From an uncultured Dorea sp. (GTDB taxonomy: Bacteria > Bacillota > Clostridia > Lachnospirales > Lachnospiraceae), in the NCBI GenBank assembly GCA_910578495.1, contig CAJTRE010000010.1, forward strand, positions 12,981-76,980: 64,000 bases of DNA, in the 5' to 3' direction. Each line of letters starts with the position of its first letter. Within the stretch, counting starts at the first letter, position 1. The notes under the pieces were generated by a model. The model saw nothing but the letters and a program-made list of their open reading frames with translations. It was not told the DNA's origin and did no database searches. Position numbers and translations under genes: made by a program. Of the stretch, positions 56,377 to 64,000 are shown in pieces.

Positions 56377-56549
56377 TTTAATTATTTAGCTATGCGGTAA
56401 TATAGCCATACAGATTGTGCAAGTATGCTTGTGACAAGATGTATGGCTATATTATCATATGGCGTTTAGCCATGTAACGAGAGCATTAGCTGCTTAAGCA
56501 GCGAAAAAGACTGCGAAGCAGTCGGGCTCGAGTTAGCTAAATAGTTAAA
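56377..56549. repeat. 173-bp structured repeat element with 16-bp terminal inverted repeats
   Basis: It starts at the first base after the kinase stop codon. Terminal repeats TTTAATTATTTAGCTA (56377-56392) and TAGCTAAATAGTTAAA (56534-56549) match at 15 of 16 positions. Inside are a long hairpin (TATAGCCATAC ... GTATGGCTATA, topped by CAAGTATGCTTG), a GCTGC-TTAA-GCAGC hairpin and a GACTGC-GAA-GCAGTC hairpin. No ORF lies inside it. It ends 8 bases before the -35 of the ECF sigma gene, so it forms the upstream boundary of that promoter. Its layout parallels the 165-bp elements. Confidence 0.75.
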
Positions 56550-56556
56550 AAATCTT

Positions 56557-56583
56557 TGTAACGTTTTGAAATCTTTTGACTCA
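56557..56583 (+). promoter_or_regulatory. Putative ECF-type autoregulated promoter
   Basis: TGTAAC (56557-56562), a 15-base spacer and GACTCA (56578-56583) look unlike a sigma A site but like ECF promoters (TGAAAC/TGTAAC at -35, CGTC/GAC-type at -10). RNA would start just before the ribosome site, giving a very short leader. Confidence 0.45.
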
Positions 56584-56605
56584 TATAAGATAGGAGGTGG
56601 ATTGG

Positions 56606-57103
56606 GTGGAAGGATTTGATGAGGTTTATAAGAAATATCTTTCCGAAGTCTATCGGTTTCTTCTGAAAATCTGTGGAAATCAGGATCTTGCAGAAGAATT
56701 AACCCAGTCCACTTTTGTAATCGCATTTGAACAGATGGAAAAATTTCGTGGGACGTGTAAGATATCAGTCTGGCTTTGTCAGATTGCAAAACATGAATAT
56801 TTTGCTCACATAAGACGTCAGAGACGATTTGTAGAAGAAGATGCGATTGCGCATGAAAAAGCGCCGATAAGTGTAGAAGACGAGGTGATCGATCAAACGG
56901 AAGCGGTGAGGATACAGAAGATATTAAGTACCCTGCCGGAACCGTACCGGGAAGTATTTACTTTGAGAGTGCTGGGTGAGCTTGGATTTGCGGATATCAG
57001 CAAATCGTATCGAAAGAGTGAATCCTGGGCGAGAGTTACTTATTACCGGGCGAAGAAGATGATCGCAGAAAGACTTGGAGGTGAGACGGATGAATCAATG
57101 TAA
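56606..57103 (+). CDS. ECF-type RNA polymerase sigma factor
   Basis: This 165-residue extracytoplasmic-function sigma factor has region 2 (YLSEVYRFLLKICGNQDLAEELTQ, QSTFVIAFEQMEKFRG) and region 4 (LSTLPEPYREVFTLRVLGELGFADI, then SESWARVTYYRAKKM). The GTG at 56606 is 8 bases after AGGAGG. The GTG at 56597 overlaps the ribosome site. It overlaps the next gene, a zinc-finger anti-sigma factor, by 14 bases. Promoter sequence and gene order suggest autoregulation and control of the downstream permease genes. Confidence 0.92.
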   Translation: MEGFDEVYKKYLSEVYRFLLKICGNQDLAEELTQSTFVIAFEQMEKFRGTCKISVWLCQIAKHEYFAHIRRQRRFVEEDAIAHEKAPISVEDEVIDQTEAVRIQKILSTLPEPYREVFTLRVLGELGFADISKSYRKSESWARVTYYRAKKMIAERLGGETDESM

Positions 57104-57683
57104 TGTCATTCGGGATTTGCTGCCTTTATATCTGGACGAGGTGTGCAGTATGGACAGCAGGAAACTGGTGGAAGAACACCTGGAACATTGTAAAGATTGC
57201 AGGCGTGAATTTGAAGAGATGAAGGTAGAACTGCATATCGGAAGAGTGGAGGAAGCAGACGAGAGAGAAATAGAGGCAGAAGAAGAAAGGCTCCTGCTGG
57301 AAGGAAAGAAAGCGCTGGAAGACAAAGTGAGGAAGGATTATCAGCTGAGTCTGGGTATTTTGGATATCGTTCTGAATTTTGGCATTTTCGTCTGGTGCGT
57401 GTATGCCTCTGCAACTTTCGGGTATGAAGCGGTGACGCAGAATTTATTGCCAGAGCCAGGACCTCTCACAGGGCTTTTAGAAGCAAAATATATGCTTTTG
57501 ATACTGGGCTTTTTGTATGTATTCTTCTTTCTGTGGGAGATCGTGTATTTCTTGAAAAATGGATGCAAGATAAAGCGGAGAATTTTTGGGGAAGTGATCA
57601 TGTATTCGCTGCTTTCAAAAGTGGTGTTTCTGGTACTTTTTTGTATTGTGGGCGCAGTATTTCTGAGTTCTATGATGGTGTAA
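57090..57683 (+). CDS. Membrane anti-sigma factor with zf-HC2 domain
   Basis: This 197-residue partner of the ECF factor has an N-terminal cytoplasmic zinc-binding anti-sigma domain with the His30-x3-Cys34-x2-Cys37 motif (EEHLEHCKDC). A charged linker (about 50-80) leads to three hydrophobic helices (about 90-115, 130-155, 165-190). It would hold the sigma factor at the membrane until a signal releases it. GGAGGTGA precedes the ATG at 57090, which lies inside the sigma gene. No protease site can be recognised. Confidence 0.9.
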   Translation: MNQCNVIRDLLPLYLDEVCSMDSRKLVEEHLEHCKDCRREFEEMKVELHIGRVEEADEREIEAEEERLLLEGKKALEDKVRKDYQLSLGILDIVLNFGIFVWCVYASATFGYEAVTQNLLPEPGPLTGLLEAKYMLLILGFLYVFFFLWEIVYFLKNGCKIKRRIFGEVIMYSLLSKVVFLVLFCIVGAVFLSSMMV

Positions 57684-57716
57684 TGACAGAAGATTTGGAA
57701 CGTGAGGGTAAATGAA

Positions 57717-60377
57717 ATGAAGAAATGGACAGGAAAAAGAATTACTTATATTGTAATGGGCATTATTTCGCAGGCAGTGTGCCTGTATCCGTGGCTTGTG
57801 ATAGGGGGGAAACATTATAATGCCCCGATGTATCTGCTGCGGATAATCGGGCATCCCATGGAGATCTATCTAAGGGATATGTATGGTGGAGAAGTTCTTG
57901 CAGGGGAAATGCTAAAGGATGCAAAATCTTGCAGCATTGCGCTGTATATACAGCTTCTTATTATGGTGACTGCGCATCTTTTTATGCTGATTCACCTGAT
58001 TTTAAATCTGACGAGGAAGCGTTATGCAGATGCGTTGGCAGCCAGCGCCTCGGTAATGGGATTTGCGGCGTGTTTTTTCCTTGAGATGGGCGCGTCGGGA
58101 GAAGGGCTTTTGTCCTTCTTGTATCCTCTTTTCATATTGATGAGTTATGGATTCACCTTTATCGGCGGCAAGATGGCGGAAGAATGGAATGAAGCTGCAA
58201 AGCGCGAGAAGGAAAATGAGAAGATAAGAAAAGAGCTGAAAAAAGAGAAACGAAGACGCCTTCGGTTTGACGGCAGATATTCCAAAGATTTTTACCATAT
58301 GATCTGGAAGAATTTTAAATACAACTGGAAAGACTACCGTCTGCTTACCGGCGCAGGCATTGTCTCGATAGGCTTATTGTTTGTAAGTTCCGGTATGCAG
58401 GAACTTTTAAGCGGAATGGATACGAAAAATGATTTTGCCAGTGGGCGGGGCATGGATGCCGTACTTTTGAATTTTATGGTAGTATTTACTACGCTGGCAG
58501 TATTTTTGATTACATATATTTTAATTTACTATTTGAAAAACAGAATGAAGAGTTTTGGAGTATTGCTTACGCTGGGTATCCGCCGGAAAACTTTGAATCT
58601 GTTTGTAGGAATAGAGCTTGGAGCAAGCATTATATTGTCTGTTCTGGGTGGTCTTGTACTTGGCAATGTGCTCCTATTTGGTTTTCGGAAACTGGTGATG
58701 TATGCCCTGAGCGGTAAAATTATTTTTGGTATGATGACGGGGAAAACCTATGTAAAGACTCTGGGTATGGCTGTACTTGTATTTGCACTGGCAATCGTAG
58801 TTACTTACGGCGTATACAAGGAGACCAATGTGACGAAGATGCGAAACGGAGATATCCGAAAGGAGAAGATGCCGGGACAACTTAGCTCTCTTGGATGTTT
58901 GGTTGGTGTTGGATTTGCGACATATGCGTTATTCCAGTTTTCCAAACTGGAAAGTGCAGAGGGATTCACATCAATCGCTCTGTTCTTGCTTGGTGTATAT
59001 CTGATTTTAAGAAATGGCTGGGGAATGGCACTGAGACATGAGCGGAAGCAGGAGAATCGTTATTATGGAAGTTTGATTCCGAACAATCCTTTGTATCATA
59101 AGTTTAAAAAGACGAGCCAGTATGTATTCTTATTGGCGGTTTTGCACATTTGTACTTTCGTGTTATTTGCAAAAGACGCCATTGCTCCGGTTCTTGCACC
59201 AGAGCCGGAGACACAGCTTCCTTATGATTATGTATGTCTGGCAAACAGTCAAGATGATGAAGTGCTTGGACAGATGGAAGCGGCAGGAGTAAAGTTAAAA
59301 GAATTCCCCATGGTGCGGGCAACGACGGTAGACCGTACTGTATGGTTAGAGGATTTTCGTTTTCCGGTCATACCGCAGGGGCAGAATATCGGAATTTCAG
59401 AGTCTACCTATTATGAACTAAAGAAACTGCTTGGAGAAGAAGTAAAGCCTCTTCCGAAACTAGACGCAGAAGGAGAAAAGATCTACATTGTATATCAGCA
59501 GGATATTGGGGATAATGCGAAACCAATTGATTATTATATGACCAGAAAGAATCCGCAGATTTATATCGGACAACCGCTAGAAAAACATGACTGGGTGGTA
59601 AGGGATAAGATTTATATTCCAAGAACAATCGCAGGCTCGGAAATGAGTTCTTTAATTGGTGTATTTCGAGAGGGAACTCATGAGAATATCGTGGTGTTTT
59701 CGGATGAATATTTTGAATCTGTAAAAGAGAACTGGAAAAAGAAAAATGTTCTTACCGGTGAAGATATAGATACAGAGGTAGAAGAAGCGGTAGAAGGCGT
59801 AAATATTCATGAGTGGCCGAATCGATTAGTGTTGGCGGACAGTGAAAACGCAGATCAGAAAAAACTTATTACAGCCCTTCAGAGCTTCAAGGAAAATCAT
59901 GCAGTGGATGAAAAATTCGATGGAATTGTACCGTCTTATTATGGGAAAGAAGAGACAGCCAGTGAAAAGATTGCGGAGCGTCTTTTGAATACCATTTCCA
60001 ATGGATTTATTATCGCAATTCTGTTAGTGATTAGTATTTTTATTTTGTATATGAAGATTGAGTCCGAGCTTTCGGAGACAAAACGGCGTTATGAATTTCT
60101 GGACTATATGGGAATGCCAAAGAAAGAAAGAATAGCGTCCCTTAGAAAAGAAATCCGTCGTTTTGTATGGAGGCCGCTTGCCATAGCGGCAGTGAGTGTT
60201 CCGATGTTTACGGTGATTTTGTGGAAACTGCGTCATTTCAGTACAGCAGAAATGTTCGGATATGCAAAGATTATCAGCGTGACAGCGGTGATTTATATTG
60301 TGGTGCAGGTTATTGCACTGAAAGGACTCCAGTATTATGTAATCAGAAAGGTAGAGGGAAATCAGAATGGAAGATAA
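57717..60377 (+). CDS. FtsX-like ABC permease with extra N-terminal four-helix module, paralogue 1
   Basis: This 886-residue membrane protein has a first part (about 1-155) with four hydrophobic helices and then a very basic segment rich in Lys/Arg/Glu. A BceB/FtsX-like permease follows from about 190, with a helix group, a large extracellular domain at about 480-740 and final helices. The LTLGIRRKTLNLFVGIE stretch near 285 is the FtsX-type coupling region. BceB proteins are near 650 residues, so this is much longer. It is paralogous to the protein at 61197. It overlaps the ATPase gene by 11 bases. The likely role is peptide antibiotic resistance or sensing under the ECF factor. Confidence 0.86.
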   Translation: MKKWTGKRITYIVMGIISQAVCLYPWLVIGGKHYNAPMYLLRIIGHPMEIYLRDMYGGEVLAGEMLKDAKSCSIALYIQLLIMVTAHLFMLIHLILNLTRKRYADALAASASVMGFAACFFLEMGASGEGLLSFLYPLFILMSYGFTFIGGKMAEEWNEAAKREKENEKIRKELKKEKRRRLRFDGRYSKDFYHMIWKNFKYNWKDYRLLTGAGIVSIGLLFVSSGMQELLSGMDTKNDFASGRGMDAVLLNFMVVFTTLAVFLITYILIYYLKNRMKSFGVLLTLGIRRKTLNLFVGIELGASIILSVLGGLVLGNVLLFGFRKLVMYALSGKIIFGMMTGKTYVKTLGMAVLVFALAIVVTYGVYKETNVTKMRNGDIRKEKMPGQLSSLGCLVGVGFATYALFQFSKLESAEGFTSIALFLLGVYLILRNGWGMALRHERKQENRYYGSLIPNNPLYHKFKKTSQYVFLLAVLHICTFVLFAKDAIAPVLAPEPETQLPYDYVCLANSQDDEVLGQMEAAGVKLKEFPMVRATTVDRTVWLEDFRFPVIPQGQNIGISESTYYELKKLLGEEVKPLPKLDAEGEKIYIVYQQDIGDNAKPIDYYMTRKNPQIYIGQPLEKHDWVVRDKIYIPRTIAGSEMSSLIGVFREGTHENIVVFSDEYFESVKENWKKKNVLTGEDIDTEVEEAVEGVNIHEWPNRLVLADSENADQKKLITALQSFKENHAVDEKFDGIVPSYYGKEETASEKIAERLLNTISNGFIIAILLVISIFILYMKIESELSETKRRYEFLDYMGMPKKERIASLRKEIRRFVWRPLAIAAVSVPMFTVILWKLRHFSTAEMFGYAKIISVTAVIYIVVQVIALKGLQYYVIRKVEGNQNGR

Positions 60378-61167
60378 GAGAAGAGAAATGGAAGAAGTGC
60401 AGGTAACATTGGCAGACGAGGCAGAAGTTCTTAAAGTGGAAAGACTTCACCGCGGTTATTCATGGGGCGATAATGAGCAGACAGAAGTATTGAAAGGATT
60501 GGATTTTACTATTTATGAAGGTGAATATGTAGGAATTATTGGAAAATCCGGATGTGGTAAGACAACGCTTTTGAAAGTATTAGGATTAATCGATCCTCCA
60601 ACAGAGGGAGATATTTCTTTCCGGGGAAGAAATTCTAAGGACTTATGGTTAGATGAGCTGTCTGATATTCGAAGAAGAGAGATTGGATTTGTATTCCAGG
60701 ATTTTTATTTGATGGACGCTCTGACGGTGAAAGAGAACATTATGCTTCCGATGGTGTTAGATAAGGCAGAGCCGAAAGCTGCAAGGGAAGAGGCTGAAAA
60801 ACTGGCAGAACAGTTTGGGATTCATCATCTGCTTGAGAAGAATCCGTACGAATTATCCGGTGGCGAGAAGCAGAGGGTGGCAATCTGCCGCGCGCTTTGC
60901 AATGATCCAAATGTGATTCTGGCGGATGAGCCTACCGGAAATTTAGACGCAAAGTCCGGCGATATCGTGAATAAAGTCATGGAGGATATTAACAGAGACA
61001 TGAATAAGACCATTATTCTGGTTACTCATAACCCGGAGATGGCAAGTTATTGTAGTAGAATTTTGATGTTGAAAGATGGTTCCGTACGGAAGGAGTTGAA
61101 AAGAGAGGGCTCCAGAGAAGAATTTTACGAGCAGATCATGAAAGAAATCAGTGCGGGGAACTTGTAG
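60367..61167 (+). CDS. ABC transporter ATP-binding protein (MacB/BceA type)
   Basis: This 266-residue ATPase probably serves the permeases on either side. Walker A is GKSGCGKTTLL, the Q-loop FVFQDFYLMDALT, the signature ELSGGEKQRVA, Walker B VILADEPTGNLD and the switch His is in VTHNPEM. The DEPTGNLD form and the FYLMDALTVKENI block mark the LolD/MacB/BceA branch. An unusual N-terminal extension of about 20 charged residues precedes the core. The start overlaps the permease stop, so translation is coupled. Confidence 0.93.
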   Translation: MEDKRREMEEVQVTLADEAEVLKVERLHRGYSWGDNEQTEVLKGLDFTIYEGEYVGIIGKSGCGKTTLLKVLGLIDPPTEGDISFRGRNSKDLWLDELSDIRRREIGFVFQDFYLMDALTVKENIMLPMVLDKAEPKAAREEAEKLAEQFGIHHLLEKNPYELSGGEKQRVAICRALCNDPNVILADEPTGNLDAKSGDIVNKVMEDINRDMNKTIILVTHNPEMASYCSRILMLKDGSVRKELKREGSREEFYEQIMKEISAGNL

Positions 61168-61196
61168 AAACCATTGAAGGAACGAAGGAATGAAGG

Positions 61197-63917
61197 ATGA
61201 AGCATAAATTATCTATAACAAAAGAACAGATTGCAACGATTCTGTTCGGGTTGGTTTTACAAGTGTATCTTCTGTATCCATGGATACGGACAGAGATAGG
61301 AAACTATAATGTATGCACCTTTCTGTGGGGAGCATTCAGAGAGGGGAGTTTTACAGACTTTGTTTGCAGATGTTTTCCGAAAGGCATAGAGCATTTGACA
61401 GAGGCAGAACTTTCTGTGATGATTATTTTTTGCGGTATTCTGTTTGGATGTATGTTGATAGAACAGATATTGATCTTGAGTTCTGTGATATGTTCTTTTT
61501 TCCAGATGGCGCCTAGAATCTTGTCTACTATTTCCAGTATTCTGACCGTTGTCATGTGTATGCCATGGGCAGAGGTTGGGTTTGTAGGTGTGAGGCCGGA
61601 TGGAGTAACTACTGGTGATGGAATAAATACTGCGGGTGCAATATCAAAAGCTATGTTTGTTTATCCGTTTTTTATGATCCTTATAACAGGAGTGTGGTTT
61701 ATCTCAATCCGTATTATGGGCGTGTGGGACGAGGCTTCTAAGAAAGCACATGAAGAACGCATGGCGAAAAAGGCATATCGGAAAGAACGGAAAAGAAGAC
61801 TCAAGTTTCCAGGAAGATATTGCAGGCTTCATTATCGAGTTCTGTGGAAGAACCTCTGGCATAATCAGAAAGATTATTTCTTTTTACTATTGGCGGGGAT
61901 TGTATCGGTACTATTTATTTTTTTAGGAGCAGGTTTGTGGAATATGCTCCGCAATAGTGCAGGCAGTCAAAATAATGATTATATAATGCTGTCCTTATCC
62001 GCGATCATGATGGAGTTTATTGTGATCAGCATAATCATTACATTTTTATTGCTTATGCTGGTGCTTGCGTTTTACCGGAAGAAGAGAATGGCAGGCAACG
62101 GACTCTTTGAGACGCTGGGAGTTAGAAGTAATGTAATGTTTGCGGCATGGATGGTGGAAATGACAGCTGCATTTATCATTTCTGTGGCGGCAGGACTTTT
62201 GCTTGGAAATGTGCTGCTTCGATTGATCAGAACAGGGATTGAAAAGATATTTCCAGAATTGGGAAGCTTACCGATGCCAGAGAGCATGATGTATATGATG
62301 ACAGTATTTATTATGTTTCTCGTCAGCCTTTTGGCCTACGGATTTGCCCATGATATAGATACCGGGCAAAAATCGGCAGACGGAAGGGCGGCGGCAGTAA
62401 GACAAGAACCTATGCCGGGGAAATACCGGATGGTATTGCTTGCGCTCGGTGTATTTTTGATAGGGGTGAGTCTTTCTCTCTTTGGACAGAGACGTATGTC
62501 AGAGAATATTTATCTTCTGTGTTTGTTTTTCGCTGGGATGTATCTGGCGTTTCGCAATGGTTTAGGAATGTATCTGGAGCGTAAGCGAAAGAATATGGGA
62601 AAATATTTGCGTGACCTTCCGAAAGAGCAGATGGTTTATTATCGTTTCCAGACAACGGTAAAATATATGATGTTATTTCTGGTGCTGGATGTATGTGTAT
62701 TGTTTTTCTTCTCCATGCGGGTATCGTCTAATCAGGCGGCCCAAAAGGCAGAGAATATTTATCCCTATGACTATGTGTGTATGGCAAATGACGGGGATGA
62801 AAAAGACAGGGAGTTGTTTGATAAGTTGAAAGAAGAATGTAAAGCTAAGATTACAACTCTGCCTATGATGCGTGTGACAACATTGGACGCTACATCAGAG
62901 CCGAATAAATTTCTGGAAGTTGTCCCATTTCAGGGACAGAATATCGGTGTGTCTGAGAGTACATATCGGGAGCTTATGAAACTTGCGGGGGAAGAACCAA
63001 AAGAAGATCTGGGACTTTCCGATAACGGGAAGAATATCCATATTGTATATCAACAGGATGAGGGGACAGATGCAAAACCGTTAGACTGGTACATGGGAGT
63101 GAAAGAACCTTTTGTTCATATCGGACAGCCCCTTTTAAATCATAGTCCGTATACCCGCAGAGAGACGTATCCGATTCGCGAAATTGCAGGAGAAGAACGG
63201 GTGATTCTAACAGGTGGTTTCCGAAAAGGAATCTATGAGAATATAGTTGTTTTTTCCGACGCTTATTTTGAAAAGATGAAAGATGACTGGAAGTCAACGG
63301 ACATCTGGACAGGTGAACCTGTGGAGCCGGAGGAGGCCAAGCTTGAAGTGAATATCCACGAGTGGCCGGATCAGCTGCAGCTTGTCCATGTGCCGGAGGC
63401 ATACCTGAATCAAGCAGATGAGATTATTCAGATGTTTCGTGAAAATCATGCCTATGATGAATTCTTTGATTCGCAGGTGCAAAGCGCATATTCTAAGAGG
63501 GAAGAGATACAACAGAGAAATATTGAGCGTCTGCTGGAAAGTGGAGTGAACGGGTTGGTAATACTGCTTCTTCTGGCGGAGGGAGTGTTCCTACTGTATA
63601 TGAAAGCCAAGATGGATTTGCCGGAGATGAAGGTCCGGTATCAGTTTATGGAAAACTTTGGAATGAGGGAGAAAGAACGTTTTGCTTGTGCGAAACGAGA
63701 AGTTTCAAGATTTGTCTGGGTTCCATTACTGCTTTCTGTACCGTTTGTGTTGGTCTTTACGGTGGAAACTTTTTGGATGCGTATGCCCACGAAAGATATG
63801 CTGCTTCGGTATGCCGGGTATGAAGCGGTCATCTGGTTTGTCTATGTGGCAGTGAAAATACTCGTTCTCAAGTTTTTGGAACGGGAGATAAAAAAGACAC
63901 TGGCAGAGAAATTATAA
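61197..63917 (+). CDS. FtsX-like ABC permease with extra N-terminal four-helix module, paralogue 2
   Basis: This 906-residue membrane protein has the same architecture as the protein at 57717: four N-terminal helices, a basic segment (RKERKRRLKFPGRY), then an FtsX-type permease with a large external domain. Shared landmarks in the external domain are QNIGVSESTYREL, NIHIVYQQDEGTDAKPLDWY and VNIHEWPDQL, each with a near match in paralogue 1. The pair therefore arose by duplication and has diverged strongly. GAAGGAA precedes the ATG. It is followed 17 bases later by a second ATPase gene. Confidence 0.86.
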   Translation: MKHKLSITKEQIATILFGLVLQVYLLYPWIRTEIGNYNVCTFLWGAFREGSFTDFVCRCFPKGIEHLTEAELSVMIIFCGILFGCMLIEQILILSSVICSFFQMAPRILSTISSILTVVMCMPWAEVGFVGVRPDGVTTGDGINTAGAISKAMFVYPFFMILITGVWFISIRIMGVWDEASKKAHEERMAKKAYRKERKRRLKFPGRYCRLHYRVLWKNLWHNQKDYFFLLLAGIVSVLFIFLGAGLWNMLRNSAGSQNNDYIMLSLSAIMMEFIVISIIITFLLLMLVLAFYRKKRMAGNGLFETLGVRSNVMFAAWMVEMTAAFIISVAAGLLLGNVLLRLIRTGIEKIFPELGSLPMPESMMYMMTVFIMFLVSLLAYGFAHDIDTGQKSADGRAAAVRQEPMPGKYRMVLLALGVFLIGVSLSLFGQRRMSENIYLLCLFFAGMYLAFRNGLGMYLERKRKNMGKYLRDLPKEQMVYYRFQTTVKYMMLFLVLDVCVLFFFSMRVSSNQAAQKAENIYPYDYVCMANDGDEKDRELFDKLKEECKAKITTLPMMRVTTLDATSEPNKFLEVVPFQGQNIGVSESTYRELMKLAGEEPKEDLGLSDNGKNIHIVYQQDEGTDAKPLDWYMGVKEPFVHIGQPLLNHSPYTRRETYPIREIAGEERVILTGGFRKGIYENIVVFSDAYFEKMKDDWKSTDIWTGEPVEPEEAKLEVNIHEWPDQLQLVHVPEAYLNQADEIIQMFRENHAYDEFFDSQVQSAYSKREEIQQRNIERLLESGVNGLVILLLLAEGVFLLYMKAKMDLPEMKVRYQFMENFGMREKERFACAKREVSRFVWVPLLLSVPFVLVFTVETFWMRMPTKDMLLRYAGYEAVIWFVYVAVKILVLKFLEREIKKTLAEKL

Positions 63918-63934
63918 GACTGGGAGGAAGAGGG

Positions 63935-64000
63935 ATGGAAGATAACCATGCAGTAATTAAAACAGAGGGATTGATTCGTAATTATACTGTGGTAGAGGAT
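63935..64000 (+). CDS. Second ABC ATP-binding protein, 5' end only
   Basis: The window ends 22 codons into this frame (MEDNHAVIKTEGLIRNYTVVED). AGGAAGAGGG lies just upstream. The IKTEGLIRNYTV pattern matches the start of LolD/BceA-type ATPases, and the place after the second permease fits a permease-ATPase duplication. No catalytic motif is within the window, so the call rests on context and the opening strand. Confidence 0.7.
   Translation, partial: MEDNHAVIKTEGLIRNYTVVED

Overview
The window looks like a chromosome segment from an anaerobic gut-type Lachnospiraceae (Bacillota, Clostridia). The signs are moderate GC content, strong AGGAGG ribosome sites, a selenocysteine-dependent glycine reductase operon, the DUF5717/DUF5716 gene pair that I associate with Lachnospiraceae, and the dgt-dnaG-rpoD-trmK-nif3 arrangement typical of Clostridia. 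This placement is an inference from gene content. No rRNA gene is present to test it.

Layout. Bases 1-10460 hold the end of purL, a large sortase-anchored surface protein, gdhA, two tRNA genes, a small membrane protein with ispF and a GNAT enzyme, and a PLP enzyme of the HisC/CobD type. Bases 10801-16135 hold a three-gene operon of unknown function: a very large beta-domain/solenoid protein, an Hsp70/actin-like protein, and a small TPR-like protein. Bases 16240-22773 hold a polar amino-acid ABC transporter, purB, a CAP-domain exoprotein and an alanine/glycine:cation symporter. Bases 22820-31275 hold the glycine reductase locus: tandem promoters, a glycine riboswitch with terminator, then grdX, grdE, grdB, trxB, trxA, grdA, grdC and grdD. 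grdB and grdA each carry an in-frame UGA selenocysteine codon (Sec351 and Sec44). Glycine taken up by the symporter would be reduced to acetyl phosphate for ATP, with electrons arriving through TrxB and TrxA.

Bases 31317-41254 hold a surface LRR protein, a GNAT-ThrE fusion with its ThrE partner, gltX, a UvrD-type helicase, a DUF1292 protein, an orphan sugar-binding lipoprotein, and a GlgX-like GH13 protein that has lost its catalytic carboxylates. After a tRNA-Leu and an Rpn-type nuclease come a NhaC/isoaspartyl peptidase/RpiR/TauE cassette (43096-47411), a polyphosphate:AMP phosphotransferase, the macromolecular synthesis genes (49131-54692), and a TGS-kinase. The window ends with an ECF sigma/anti-sigma pair followed by two paralogous giant FtsX-type permeases that alternate with ATPase genes. 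The last ATPase gene is cut by the window end.

The most interesting non-coding signal is a set of small structured elements with terminal inverted repeats. Two 165-bp copies (10488-10652 and 42892-43056, about 90% identical by eye, one with a 6-bp target duplication) each sit just upstream of a gene, with the same end facing it. A 173-bp element (56377-56549) and a 128-bp element (27301-27428) have unrelated sequences but a similar multi-hairpin layout. Two 30-32 bp palindromes look like short forms of these families. The best candidates for undescribed biology are the DUF5717/DUF5716/TPR operon, these elements, the GlgX-like pseudoenzyme, and the duplicated permeases with an extra four-helix N-terminal module.
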